This document shows positions 11,238-21,718 of a DNA stretch of 37,947 nucleotides, piece after piece. This DNA is from Lysobacter antibioticus HS124. Its GTDB lineage: Bacteria; Pseudomonadota; Gammaproteobacteria; Xanthomonadales; Xanthomonadaceae. The translations under genes and the position numbers were made by a program. A model generated the notes under the pieces. The model was not told the origin of the DNA. It worked only from the letters and a program-made list of their open reading frames with translations, and searched no databases. The stretch's first letter is position 1. Each line of letters starts with the position of its first letter. The stretch is taken from assembly GCF_000336385.2 (NCBI RefSeq), contig NZ_HG424514.1, positions 1-37,947 of the forward strand, read 5' to 3'.

Positions 11238-11271
11238 AAAACTACGGCCCCTTTTGGGGCCGTAGTTTTTT
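11238..11271 (+). terminator. Strong intrinsic terminator after the TonB receptor
   Basis: AAAACTACGGCCCC (11238-11251) pairs with GGGGCCGTAGTTTT (11256-11269) around a TTTT loop, and further T residues follow. It is a textbook rho-independent terminator 17 bp after the stop. Confidence 0.93.
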
Positions 11272-11290
11272 GGGATTTGGGATTTGGGAT
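11272..11290 (+). repeat. Short GGGATTT heptamer array
   Basis: Two full GGGATTT units and a partial third follow directly after the terminator. They match the larger GGGATT arrays near 28.1-29.2 kb. Confidence 0.6.
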
Positions 11291-11314
11291 CGGCGAGGGC
11301 GGGCGGCACCGCTC

Positions 11315-11340
11315 TTGTAGGAGCGGCGTGAGCCGCGACC
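11315..11340 (+). repeat. REP-like element with GTAGGAGC head
   Basis: A GTAG tetranucleotide (11317) is followed by GAGCGGCGTGAGCCGC, a small hairpin of GCGGC/GCCGC with a GTGA loop. GTAG-headed short palindromes like this are the usual form of extragenic REP elements in Pseudomonas and Xanthomonadaceae. Only one copy was found in the window. Confidence 0.55.
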
Positions 11341-11375
11341 GAGGTCCGACGAACCGCCCATCCGCAACGAACTAC

Positions 11376-11402
11376 AAGGGCCGCTCCGAAAGCGGCCTTT
11401 TT
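11376..11402 (+). terminator. Second terminator-like hairpin
   Basis: GGCCGCT (11379-11385) pairs with AGCGGCC (11391-11397) and is followed by five T residues. It lies between the TonB receptor and the VOC gene and may back up the first terminator. Confidence 0.65.
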
Positions 11403-11556
11403 CACGCCATGCCGGACCGACGGACTGCGCAACGCGCTCCTCTTTCCCGTCCACGCGTTCCGGCTCATCCGCGTCGCGCCGCCACCCGGAATCGTCTATG
11501 GTGTGGACACACCCCAAGCGTCGGTAGAGCACCCAGGCTCAACCCGGAGACCGGAC

Positions 11557-11994
11557 ATGGCGCTCAAGCGGATGGACAACGTGGGGATCGTCGTCGAGGA
11601 CCTGACGGGGGCGATCGACTTCTTTCGCGAACTGGGCCTGGAGCTGGAAGGGCGGGCCACGATCGAAGGCGAATGGGCCGGACGGGTCACCGGGCTGGTC
11701 GATCAGCGGGTCGAGATCGCCATGATGCGCACCCCGGACGGACACGGCCGGCTCGAGCTTTGCCGCTATCTCGCCCCGCCGGTCGTCGCGGATCACCGCA
11801 CGGCTCCGGTCAATGCCCTGGGCTACCTGCGGGTCATGTTCGCCGTCGACGACATCGACGAGACGCTCGCACGGCTCCGCGCGCGCGGCGCGCAATTGGT
11901 CGGCGACGTGGTCCAGTACCAGGACACGTATCGGCTCTGCTACATCCGCGGCCCCGAGGGATTGCTGATCGGGCTGGCCGAAGAGCTGCGCTGA
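11557..11994 (+). CDS. VOC-superfamily (glyoxalase/bleomycin-resistance-like) protein
   Basis: The 145-residue protein has the paired beta-alpha-beta-beta-beta modules of the vicinal oxygen chelate fold: NVGIVVEDLTGAIDFFRELG opens the first, LRVMFAVDDIDETLARLRARG opens the second, and YIRGPEGLLIGLAEEL closes it. The ATG at 11557 is chosen over an upstream alternative because CGGAGA lies six bases before it and the fold starts at once. The usual first metal-ligand His of each half is not present (Gly-Ile and Val-Met occupy those strands), so metal binding may be lost. The reaction is unknown; lyase, dioxygenase and resistance-protein roles all occur in the family. Confidence 0.85.
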   Translation: MALKRMDNVGIVVEDLTGAIDFFRELGLELEGRATIEGEWAGRVTGLVDQRVEIAMMRTPDGHGRLELCRYLAPPVVADHRTAPVNALGYLRVMFAVDDIDETLARLRARGAQLVGDVVQYQDTYRLCYIRGPEGLLIGLAEELR

Positions 11995-12008
11995 GCGCGA
12001 ACCAGCAA

Positions 12009-12032
12009 AAAGGCCGCCCGGAGGCGGCCTTT
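12009..12032. terminator. Bidirectional terminator between the VOC gene and ppa
   Basis: AGGCCGCC (12011-12018) pairs with GGCGGCCT (12023-12030) around CGGA, flanked by A-rich sequence on the left and TT on the right. It separates two convergent genes and could serve both. Confidence 0.8.
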
Positions 12033-12083
12033 CTGCATCGAATCGACCGGGCGCGACGGGTTCTTCGGCCGCCGTCGCGTCGC

Positions 12084-12632
12084 TCAGAACTTCGGCTTGT
12101 CTTCCTCGGCCGCGTAGCGCTCGATCGCCTCGACCAGGATCTTCTTGGCCTCTTCGGCATTGCCCCAACCGTCGAGCTTGACCCACTTGCCCTTCTCCAG
12201 GTCCTTGTAGTGCTCGAAGAAGTGGCCGATGCGCTCCAGCCAGTGCGGGCTGACCTTGTCGATGTCGTGGATGTGGCTGTAGCCGGCGAAGACCTTGTCG
12301 ACCGGCACCGCCAGCAGCTTTTCGTCGCTGCCGGCTTCGTCGGACATCTTCAGCACGCCGACCGGACGGCAGCGGATCACCGAGCCGGGGATCAGCGGCA
12401 GCGGCAGGATCACCAGCACGTCCGCCGGGTCGCCGTCGCCGCAGACGGTGTGGGGGACGTAGCCGTAGTTGCAGGGATAACGCATCGGGGTCGAGAGGAT
12501 GCGGTCGACGAAGATCGCGCCGGAGGCCTTGTCGACCTCGTACTTCACCGGCTCGGCGTCCTTCGGGATTTCGATGATGACGTTGATTTCGTGCGGCGGA
12601 TTCTTGCCGGTGGAAACGTGATCCAGACCCAT
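12084..12632 (-). CDS. ppa: Inorganic pyrophosphatase, soluble family I
   Basis: The 182-residue cytoplasmic enzyme hydrolyses pyrophosphate to phosphate, pulling nucleotide, nucleic-acid and amino-acid activation forward. The family signature DGDPADVL, with its three metal-binding aspartates, is present near residues 65-72, preceded by RYPCNYGYVPHT. The ATG follows CGGAG with good spacing. A TAGAAT -10-like box lies at 12701-12706 on this strand. A proton-pumping pyrophosphatase lies 2 kb away and a PPi-dependent phosphofructokinase 9 kb away, so the cell appears to split PPi among hydrolysis, ion pumping and glycolysis. Confidence 0.97.
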   Translation of the reverse strand: MGLDHVSTGKNPPHEINVIIEIPKDAEPVKYEVDKASGAIFVDRILSTPMRYPCNYGYVPHTVCGDGDPADVLVILPLPLIPGSVIRCRPVGVLKMSDEAGSDEKLLAVPVDKVFAGYSHIHDIDKVSPHWLERIGHFFEHYKDLEKGKWVKLDGWGNAEEAKKILVEAIERYAAEEDKPKF

Positions 12633-12993
12633 GATGCTCCGACTCCTGGCGGGCCCGCGGCGGGGGCGGCGGGCACGGTGATGAAAAGAAAGGGTGGGGC
12701 ATTCTACGCGGCCGGGTGTTGCGATGCAGCAGGGGGCTCGGAGTCGGCAGGGCCGCCCGCCGCGACGCCCACTTCGCGCGGAATTGTCGAACTACCGCGA
12801 AGCAGCCGCCTTCGGCGCCGAACGGCGCCCCGGCGAACCGGTCCGAGGGGCTCGCCGGCCTCGGTCCGGTCGGGCCGCCAATAAGCGCCAAGCGCCCGTC
12901 CAAGGTTCCGAAACGGCCGGCCCCGGGCTGCGCTTGAGCTCGGCCGGGGTCGTGGCTATACGGATATAGATCGATCTAAATCCGGGGGGCGGA
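12633..12993. other. Divergent intergenic region between ppa and the sterol-desaturase gene
   Basis: About 360 bp with no supportable gene; frames across it are Arg/Ala/Pro-rich. The left edge holds the ppa promoter region and the right edge an AT-rich patch with a perfect palindrome before the hydroxylase gene. Confidence 0.6.
12967..12978. promoter_or_regulatory. Perfect 12-bp palindrome upstream of the sterol-desaturase operon
   Basis: TAGATCGATCTA is fully self-complementary and lies in the only AT-rich patch of the intergenic region, just after TATACGGATATA and 15 bp before the ATG at 12994. Its position fits an operator. Confidence 0.45.
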
Positions 12994-13989
12994 ATGGACT
13001 GGGGAGCGCAGGCGCTGCATGAGGTGATCGGCTTCTTCGGCCTGGGGGCGTTGCTGGAGCTGGTGGCCGCCGACGGCTACCGCGCCCTGCTCAGCGCCGA
13101 AGGCGTCAAGGCGCTGCTGTACCCGGTGATCCCGTTTCTGCTGGTCTACGAGCTGGCGCGGGCGCTGGTCCAGCGCAGGTTCAAGCTCGAAGACTACCGG
13201 GTCCCGTTCCTGACCCTGGTCGCCAACCGGCTGATCGGCGCGCTGCTGAGTTTCGGCATGGTCGCCGCGTGCATCGCGCTGTTCCAGCCGTACGCGCCGT
13301 TCCAGGCGGAGCCGAGCTGGTACGGCCTGATCTACGGCTATGTGGTGTGGGAGTTCGCCCACTTCGTCTACCACTACCTCGCGCACAAGGTGCGGCTGTT
13401 GTGGTGCCTGCACTCGACCCATCACGCCCCGACCGCGATGAACCTGTCGGTCAACTACGCCCACCTGTTCCTGGAGGCGCCGTACGCCGACATCGTGCGC
13501 ACCACGATCTGCATCCTGGCCGGGGTCAGCCCGCCGCTGCTGTTGCTGATCATGTTCATCGACGGATTCTGGGGGCAGTTCATCCACCTGGGCGAACACG
13601 CGTTGCGCGATGGGCGGCTGGGCCGGCTGCACCGCTGGGTCCTCACCCCGGCGCACCATCGCGTGCACCATGCGCGCAATCCGCTGTACATGGATACCAA
13701 CTTCTGCAACCTGCTCAATATCTGGGATCGCGCATTCGGCACCTACCAGCCGCAGCGCGAGGACATAAGCATCGAGTACGGCATCACCCGGCCGATGTGG
13801 CCCGGCAGTTTTCTCGACGCCTACCTCGGCGAGTTCGTCGCGTTGGCGCGCGACGTGATCGCCGCGCCCGGCCTGGGCAACAAGCTGCGCTATCTGTTGA
13901 TGCCGCCAGGATGGAGTCACGACGGCCGCTACAAGACGGCATTGGAAAGCAAGCGCGATTGGCTGGCGCAACGGCAGGAGGCGGCATGA
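12994..13989 (+). CDS. Sterol desaturase / fatty-acid hydroxylase family membrane protein
   Basis: The 331-residue integral membrane protein carries the di-iron histidine clusters of the family: HFVYH and CLHSTHH around residues 126-150, HLGEH near 205 and HHRVHH near 225. Such enzymes use O2 and a di-iron centre to hydroxylate or desaturate lipid chains; the substrate here is not known. Several hydrophobic segments surround the clusters. The ATG follows a G-rich ribosome binding site. The stop overlaps the next start by ATGA, so the discoidin protein is co-translated. A palindrome upstream may control both. Confidence 0.9.
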   Translation: MDWGAQALHEVIGFFGLGALLELVAADGYRALLSAEGVKALLYPVIPFLLVYELARALVQRRFKLEDYRVPFLTLVANRLIGALLSFGMVAACIALFQPYAPFQAEPSWYGLIYGYVVWEFAHFVYHYLAHKVRLLWCLHSTHHAPTAMNLSVNYAHLFLEAPYADIVRTTICILAGVSPPLLLLIMFIDGFWGQFIHLGEHALRDGRLGRLHRWVLTPAHHRVHHARNPLYMDTNFCNLLNIWDRAFGTYQPQREDISIEYGITRPMWPGSFLDAYLGEFVALARDVIAAPGLGNKLRYLLMPPGWSHDGRYKTALESKRDWLAQRQEAA

Positions 13990-14477
13990 GGCGCGCATCC
14001 GCAGCATGGATTGTGGCCTGCGCTGCGCTCACGGCCGTACCCTGCGCACCGGCGGCGCCTAACCTGGCCTTGGGCCGGCCGGCCACCGGATCGCCGGTCT
14101 GCAAGCCCGGCGAGGAGCCCGGCAAGGCCGTCGACGGCCGGCTCAGCAGCAAGACCGAACACAAGTTCTGCACCTTGCAACGGCCAGGCCGGTTGCAGGT
14201 GGACCTGCAATCGCGGCGGCCGGTGCGCGAGTTCGTGCTCAAGCACGCCGCGGCCGGCGGCGAACCGGCGGCGATGAACACCCGCGCCTACGCGCTTTCG
14301 CTGTCCGACGACGGCGAGCGCTGGCGCGAGGTCGTGCAGGTGCGCGACAACCGGCAAGGGGTGCGCACCCATGTCATCGCGCCGACCTGGGCGCGCTACG
14401 TGCGCCTGGACGTCCATCAGCCGGCGCAGGACCCGGCGGACCCGGCCACGCGCATCTACGAGCTGGAGGTGCGCTGA
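13986..14477 (+). CDS. Secreted discoidin (F5/8 type C)-like domain protein
   Basis: The 163-residue product starts with a signal peptide (cleavage near CAPAA) and then a single galactose-binding-like domain. NLALGRPATGSP, KAVDGRLSSKTEH, LQVDLQSRRPVREFVLKHA, YALSLSDDGERWREV and ARYVRLDV are the usual strands of a discoidin fold. Such domains bind carbohydrate or lipid head groups outside the cytoplasm. The start ATG overlaps the stop of the hydroxylase gene, showing translational coupling; no enzyme domain is attached. It may bind the modified lipid or a surface glycan, which is inference. Confidence 0.8.
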   Translation: MRRASAAWIVACAALTAVPCAPAAPNLALGRPATGSPVCKPGEEPGKAVDGRLSSKTEHKFCTLQRPGRLQVDLQSRRPVREFVLKHAAAGGEPAAMNTRAYALSLSDDGERWREVVQVRDNRQGVRTHVIAPTWARYVRLDVHQPAQDPADPATRIYELEVR

Positions 14478-14549
14478 GCAGGGCGCAACGGATCGCGACA
14501 TCGCAGCGAAGGCGGCCTCCCGCGTTGCGTGCGTTTCTCCTCGGCATCG

Positions 14550-14581
14550 ACGACGACGGCGGCCGCAGCCGCCGTCGTCGT
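14550..14581. terminator. Long hairpin between convergent genes
   Basis: ACGACGACGGCGGC (14550-14563) and GCCGCCGTCGTCGT (14568-14581) form a perfect 14-bp stem with a CGCA loop. It lies between the discoidin gene and the 3' end of the membrane pyrophosphatase gene. There is no T-tract, but position and strength fit a two-way transcription barrier. Confidence 0.6.
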
Positions 14582-14598
14582 CCGGGTTCGGGTGCGCT

Positions 14599-17121
<2,523 letters not shown>

Positions 17122-17630
17122 GAACCCCTCCCCGAACGTAGAAGTGGACATCACGGGACAACAGGTCGATCGGTTTTGCCGCGGGCTGCGCGTGGGGCGA
17201 TTCCGCGGATCGCGTGTTGCGCTGCAGGTGCTGCATTGCAGCGACGCCGTGTTGCGGACACGGCGTCGTAGCGACTATGGCATAGGGGCCGGTAGGGCGA
17301 AACCTCGCCGCGCGCGGTGCGCCGCCGAGCGCACGCGAGCGGCTGCGACCCCAGTCACGGATCGGCTGCGCCGCTGTGCCGTTGCGCGGGTGCCTGCGCG
17401 CGCTGCGCAGGCGCGCGCGCCGGTGTGCCGGACAAGCGCGGATCGATCCGCCGATGCGCGCGCGGACGATCGCATGGCGGGACGTCTCGCGGCATGTGCG
17501 CGCGCAGCCCGCCCAGGCCGGGCGCGGCGCCTGCCGATCGGAGCGCGCCCGGGCGGCCGGGACCGGTTCAGCCGCTGCGTGCCAGTCTGCCCCGGCCTGA
17601 ACGAATGGCCTGAACAGAACGGAGCCGACG
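17122..17630. other. Divergent intergenic region upstream of hppA
   Basis: About 510 bp with no credible gene; it should carry the hppA promoter and that of the secreted protein at 17631. It contains one strong inverted repeat (17242-17268) and a CGCG-rich stretch around 17395-17470. Confidence 0.6.
17242..17268. repeat. Perfect 11-bp inverted repeat upstream of hppA
   Basis: CGACGCCGTGT (17242-17252) and ACACGGCGTCG (17258-17268) flank a 5-base centre, about 120 bp upstream of the hppA start. It could be an operator or an mRNA leader hairpin. Confidence 0.55.
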
Positions 17631-18149
17631 ATGCGACGCGTGCTGATCGCTTCCCTGCTATGCACCGGCCTGGCCGGCGGCGCGCATGCCGCCGCCGACC
17701 CGGTCCCTGAAATCAAACGCGCGCCGATACCGGCGCAAGCGGCCGGGCGCGTGCACACCCTGCGCCAGATCCCCGAGGCCTGCGCGCGCATCGAGGGCCT
17801 GTTCACCGGCCAGGCGGCCGAGCCCTACAAGTTCGCGGTCGTGCGCACCAGCCCGACCTGCCAGCCGCGCGCGCGTTTCGTCGATGCGGCCAAGGCGCAG
17901 CCGTCGGAACAGGCGGGCTGGACGTTCAACGATCTGATCCGGGTGCCGAACGCGGCCTGCCCGCAGCAGCAGGCGGTGTTGCGGATCTGGCGCAAGCCGG
18001 CCGCGGCCGCGCCGCCGCGATTGGACGCGCAGGGCCGTTCGCGCCTGTACTTGCAGGACGAGAAGCAGAAGGCCGGCGCCGCCCAGCTCGCCGCGATTCC
18101 GATGTTCGCCGCCTCGATGAGCGTGGAAGGCAAGGCCTGCGGCGCCTGA
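17631..18149 (+). CDS. Secreted protein of unknown function
   Basis: The 172-residue product begins with a clear signal peptide (RRVLIASLLCTGLAGG, cleavage near AHAAA). The mature part has four cysteines, in EACARIE, PTCQPR, AACPQQ and KACGA, which could form two disulfides in the periplasm. I do not recognise a family. A GGAG ribosome binding site precedes the ATG. It is divergent from hppA and convergent with the gene at 18279, so it is probably transcribed alone. Confidence 0.7.
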   Translation: MRRVLIASLLCTGLAGGAHAAADPVPEIKRAPIPAQAAGRVHTLRQIPEACARIEGLFTGQAAEPYKFAVVRTSPTCQPRARFVDAAKAQPSEQAGWTFNDLIRVPNAACPQQQAVLRIWRKPAAAAPPRLDAQGRSRLYLQDEKQKAGAAQLAAIPMFAASMSVEGKACGA

Positions 18150-18224
18150 ACCCGTCCGAGCGCGCGGCCCGGCCGCGCGGCGTCCGGCGCAGAAACCGCG
18201 CGCTACCCTCGCGCAAGAATGCGC

Positions 18225-18260
18225 GCAAAAGAAAGGGGCCGCGAATGCGGCCCCTGTCTC
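18225..18260 (-). terminator. Terminator for the minus-strand gene at 18279
   Basis: GGGGCCGC (18235-18242) and GCGGCCCC (18247-18254) pair around GAAT. On the minus strand the stem is followed by TTTCTTTT, so it is a rho-independent terminator for the gene ending at 18279. A second GC-rich stem at 18161-18179 may end the opposing gene. Confidence 0.85.
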
Positions 18261-18278
18261 GTTCGTCGCGGCGTCCGC

Positions 18279-19082
18279 TTACTTGGACGGCCGGCAGTCG
18301 CTGATCACCGCCGTGCGGGTATTGCTCTGGTACTCGGCGAAGGTGCCGGTCAGATCGATCTTGTCGCCTTCGCGCAGGCTCAGCGCATGGCCGCGCTGGT
18401 CCTTGGCCATGACGCACATGATGCGGGTGTAGAACAGCTTGGTCGACTCGCTCTGCACGTAGCCCGGCAGCAGCGACGGGGTCATGTCGTAGAACACTTC
18501 CATGCCGCGGCTGCTCGGCTCGGAACCGGCGAAGTAGCCGCTGATGCGGTAGGTCTTGCCCTTGAAGCGGGCGTCGATCAGGCCGGCGTTGTCCTTCACC
18601 GTCTGGCCGACCTGGTCGCCGAGCTTGATCGCCGAGATCGTGATCGGCTTGGCGCCCACGCTCTTGGTCGCCGGCGCCTTACCGGGCTTGAGCTGGTACA
18701 GCATCTTGCACATCGAGGTCTTGATCGAGTCCGCGTTGGCCAGCGAGCCGCGGCGGGTCTTGAGCAGCATCTTGGTCAAACCGCCCGGCGCAGCGGTGAA
18801 GTACACCTGCAGGCCGCGATGGGCCACGTTCGGCGAGACTTCCAGCAACATCGCGCCGGACTCGGCGTTCTCGTCGATGATGTTCATGCCGTCTTCGAGC
18901 GCGATGTTGTGCATCTGCGCGATCGCGCTGGGCACGCCCAGGCCGGGCACGGTCAGCGTGGTGGAATACTCGGTGCCCTTGAGCGGGTTGCCGGTTTTGG
19001 TGAAGTTGTCCTCGCACTGGCCGGCCAGGGCCGAGGTGGAGGGAAGCAACAGGGCGAACAGCGTCAGCAACTTGCCTTTCAC
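18279..19082 (-). CDS. Secreted protein with a C-terminal OB-fold (tRNA_anti-like) domain
   Basis: The GTG at 19082 is chosen because AAGGAGG lies six bases before it and a signal peptide (KGKLLTLFALLLPSTSALAG) follows at once; the longer open frame upstream is not supported. The product is 267 residues. The C-terminal half (ISAIKLGDQVGQTVKDNAG, GKTYRISGYFAG, GDKIDLTGTFAEYQ, VISDCRP) resembles the OB-fold tRNA_anti-like domain of exported bacterial proteins. The N-terminal half after QCEDNFTKTG is unrecognised. It contains several Met and Lys residues and three Cys. Likely periplasmic; function unknown. Confidence 0.75.
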   Translation of the reverse strand: MKGKLLTLFALLLPSTSALAGQCEDNFTKTGNPLKGTEYSTTLTVPGLGVPSAIAQMHNIALEDGMNIIDENAESGAMLLEVSPNVAHRGLQVYFTAAPGGLTKMLLKTRRGSLANADSIKTSMCKMLYQLKPGKAPATKSVGAKPITISAIKLGDQVGQTVKDNAGLIDARFKGKTYRISGYFAGSEPSSRGMEVFYDMTPSLLPGYVQSESTKLFYTRIMCVMAKDQRGHALSLREGDKIDLTGTFAEYQSNTRTAVISDCRPSK

Positions 19083-19274
19083 GAAGGCCTCCTTGTAAGT
19101 CGAAACGGCATCCGTGCGTCCCGCCATCATTCGCATGAACGCGCGCGCCGGCAGATTGCCGCAATCGCCGGGTCGAATCAACGGTTTTTGAGATGGACGA
19201 ATGTGCTTATGCGCCGAAGCTCCGACGCAGCGCACACCTTGTCATCGTTCGTTCGCACGCGATGTGTGCCTGAA

Positions 19275-19295
19275 CGGACGCCGGACCGGCGTCCG
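19275..19295 (-). terminator. Hairpin downstream of the VOC gene at 19308
   Basis: CGGACGCC (19275-19282) pairs with GGCGTCCG (19288-19295). It lies just past the stop of the minus-strand VOC gene but has no T-tract. Confidence 0.4.
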
Positions 19296-19307
19296 CCGCG
19301 GCACGGT

Positions 19308-19748
19308 TCAGCAACCCGGCTCGTCCTCATAGCGCCGCTGCATTTCCTCCGGCGTCACCTGCTCGATGCTGTGGCCGATGTTCCAGCGATGGCCGAACGG
19401 GTCGATCACGGTGCCGGAGCGTTCGCCGTAGAAATGATCGCGCGGCGCCATCGCCAGCCGCGCGCCGGCGGCCACGGCGCGCGCGACCACATCGTCGGCG
19501 TCGTCGACATGCAGGTGCAGGCTGTGGCTGTGGCCGCGCGCAGGATCGGGCCGGCGCACGTCGATCTCGGGGAACTCCTCGCACAGCATCAAGGTGGCGC
19601 CGGCGAAATCCAGTTCGACGTGGCCCACGCGCCCGCCGGGCTCGACCAGGCGGAATTTCTCGGTGGCGCCGAACACGCCGCAGTAGAACTCGACCGCAGC
19701 GCGTGCGTCGGCGACGCACAGATAGGGGAACAGTTCGTGCACGGCCAT
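19308..19748 (-). CDS. VOC-family protein, PhnB/glyoxalase-like
   Basis: The 146-residue protein has the PhnB-like vicinal oxygen chelate fold: LFPYLCVADARAAVEFYCGVFGA opens the first module and LHLHVDDADDVVARAVAAGARL the second. GHVELDFAGATLML, DHFYGERSGTVIDPFGHRWNIG and the closing EEMQRR helix are typical of the PhnB subgroup. Potential metal ligands are more complete than in the other VOC protein of the window (Glu in VELDF, His in HLHV, Glu in YGERSG). GGAG precedes the ATG. It lies just downstream of the AraC gene on the same strand and could be part of that transcript. The substrate is unknown. Confidence 0.85.
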   Translation of the reverse strand: MAVHELFPYLCVADARAAVEFYCGVFGATEKFRLVEPGGRVGHVELDFAGATLMLCEEFPEIDVRRPDPARGHSHSLHLHVDDADDVVARAVAAGARLAMAPRDHFYGERSGTVIDPFGHRWNIGHSIEQVTPEEMQRRYEDEPGC

Positions 19749-19858
19749 GGCGGGCTCCGGAGGCGGGAAAGTCGGGGGATCGACGGTAGGCGCAGGTTAG
19801 GGCCGTGCGCGGCGGGCGGATTGGACGAAATTGACCGCGGCGTTTCCGGAGCGCCGGT

Positions 19859-20683
19859 TCAGCCGATCGGCAGATGATGCGGCGAGCGCACCCGGGCGGC
19901 GACATAGCGCCCCGGGCTGACTCCGGCGAACTCGCCGAATTCCCGGATCAGATGCGATTGGTCGGCATAGCCGGCATCCAGGGCCAGCCCGGCCCAGTCC
20001 GGATCGGGCAGCGCGCTCAGGCGTTCGAGCAGGCGGCGGAAGCGCTGCACCCGCGCGTAGCGTTTCGGCGACAGGCCGGTGGCGTCGCGGAAAGCGGCGA
20101 TGAAATGGCGATGGCTGCGTCCGGCGCCGGCCGCCATCGCCGCCACCGCTGCCGGTTCGCGCTGCAGGGTGCGCGCGGCCAGGGCGATCTGCGGATCGAG
20201 GCCGCGCGCCCCGCGCAGGCGTCGGAGCAGGAAGCGTTCGAACAGCGCCTGGCGGCGCTGCGGATCGGGGCAGGCGGCGAGTTGTTGGTACAGGGACTCG
20301 GCCCGGCTGCCCCACAGCTCGCGCAGATCGACGTGCTGGCCGGCCAGCTCGGCCGCCGACACGCCGAACAAGGCCAGCGCCGCGCCGGGCCGCAGTACGG
20401 CGCCGACCGAAGCCGCGGGCCGGGACAGGTCCTTGATGCAATAGCCGCTGCGCACGCCGGCCACGATCGCTGGGCCGAAGTCGCGGCCGCGCATGTCGCC
20501 GGCGTCGGCGTACAGGCGCAGGGGCGGACCGTCCAGGCGCACCGCCAGATGCATCGCGCCGCTGGGCAGGCCGTGTTCGCGCGCGCCCGGCTCCGGCCGG
20601 TGCGGACGCGCGCACGACCACACCTGCGCCACCCAGGGCCGCAAGGGCGCGGGCACCGGCGCGGTCGGTGCCGGCGGTTTCAC
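19859..20683 (-). CDS. AraC-family regulator, third gene of the pfp operon
   Basis: The frame is open far upstream, but the GTG at 20683 is chosen because it overlaps the stop of the preceding gene by four bases (GTGA) and the family N-terminus begins there (PLRPWVAQVW). The 274-residue product has an N-terminal sensing half and a C-terminal AraC double helix-turn-helix: VAAMAAGAGRSHRHFIAAFRDATG and WAGLALDAGYADQSHLIREFGEFAG, ending in VSPGRYVA. It lies in the order pfp, coiled-coil protein, araC, suggesting a link to glycolytic control, which is inference. Confidence 0.85.
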   Translation of the reverse strand: MKPPAPTAPVPAPLRPWVAQVWSCARPHRPEPGAREHGLPSGAMHLAVRLDGPPLRLYADAGDMRGRDFGPAIVAGVRSGYCIKDLSRPAASVGAVLRPGAALALFGVSAAELAGQHVDLRELWGSRAESLYQQLAACPDPQRRQALFERFLLRRLRGARGLDPQIALAARTLQREPAAVAAMAAGAGRSHRHFIAAFRDATGLSPKRYARVQRFRRLLERLSALPDPDWAGLALDAGYADQSHLIREFGEFAGVSPGRYVAARVRSPHHLPIG

Positions 20684-21678
20684 AGGCTCGGCCCCGGCGG
20701 CAGCTGCGCCTGCCGGCAATGGGCGCTGGAGCCGCCGGTCTGGTAATCGCGCACCCGGCCGTCGCGGACCAGGAAATGCACCGAGCAGCGCGCGGACGAC
20801 GCGCCGCCGTCGGCGGCGATCACGTAGTCCAGCCAACGCGCGTCGGCCTCGTCGCGATAGGCCTTGGGCTCGCCCCAGGTGCCGACCAGCAACTGCACCG
20901 GCGCCTCGATCCATTGCTCCAGGGCCGGCGCCGGCGTCTGCGCGCGCCGCTCGGCCTGGCGCGCGGCCTGCGCGGCCTGCTCGCTCGCGTCGCGCTCCTG
21001 CGCCTGCAGATTGCTGCGCAGTTGTTCCATGCTGCTGGACAGCTGGCTGATGGCTTGGTCGATCTTCTGTTCCTGGGCCTGCACCGCGGCCTCGCTGCGG
21101 TCGCCGGTGTAGGGCGGGCGGCGGCCGTCGGGCCATTGCTCGGCCCAAGTCCGGTCGACCGCATCGAGCAGGCCGATCGGCTGCGACAGGACCTGCATGC
21201 CGTGCGCGGCGTCGCGCGCGGCGGGCTCGCAGGCGAAACGCTGCGCCTGCTGCAGCCAGCCGGCGGAGGCGGGCGCCCAGTCCCGGGCCGGCAGGGGCCG
21301 GCGGGTGTCGTTGCGCAGGTGGGCCTCGCCGGCGATCACCCGCACCCGGCCGGCCGCGCAGTCGATCTGAAGCTCGTGGATCAGCTTGTCCGGGGCGTCG
21401 CGGTGCTCGCGCACCTCGATCAGTTGCAGCGCGCGCGGCGCCGCGGCACGCGCGGCCTCGACCGCGTCGGGGCCGCGCTCGAACAGCAGCTGGGTCTGCT
21501 CTTCCAGCGTCAGCGCCGGCTCGACCGAGCCGGCGTCGGCGTAGATCAGGCTGCGCTTGGGCTTGGCGCCTTCGCGGTGGATCACGTAGCCCTCGCCGGC
21601 GAGGGCCGGGGCGGCGATCAGCGCCAGCGCGAGGGCGGCAGTCCAGGGCAAGCGCGGGCAGAACGTTCCGGATTCCAT
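20680..21678 (-). CDS. Secreted coiled-coil protein of unknown function
   Basis: The 332-residue product has a signal peptide (WTAALALALIAAPALA) and then an unrecognised domain with two conserved-looking cysteines (QIDCAAG, RFACEPA). A Gln/Ala-rich coiled coil follows at about residues 195-245 (AQEQKIDQAISQLSSSMEQL). The C-terminal part (LLVGTWGEPKAYRDEADARW, CSVHFLVRDGRVRDYQ) resembles small lipoprotein-like domains that end many periplasmic proteins in this family. It starts 40 bp after the pfp stop and its own stop overlaps the AraC start, so the three genes are probably one operon. Function unknown. Confidence 0.75.
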   Translation of the reverse strand: MESGTFCPRLPWTAALALALIAAPALAGEGYVIHREGAKPKRSLIYADAGSVEPALTLEEQTQLLFERGPDAVEAARAAAPRALQLIEVREHRDAPDKLIHELQIDCAAGRVRVIAGEAHLRNDTRRPLPARDWAPASAGWLQQAQRFACEPAARDAAHGMQVLSQPIGLLDAVDRTWAEQWPDGRRPPYTGDRSEAAVQAQEQKIDQAISQLSSSMEQLRSNLQAQERDASEQAAQAARQAERRAQTPAPALEQWIEAPVQLLVGTWGEPKAYRDEADARWLDYVIAADGGASSARCSVHFLVRDGRVRDYQTGGSSAHCRQAQLPPGPSL

Positions 21679-21718
21679 TCGAACGGTTCCTGAGGGGCGA
21701 CGGAGGGGCTGGGGGCGC

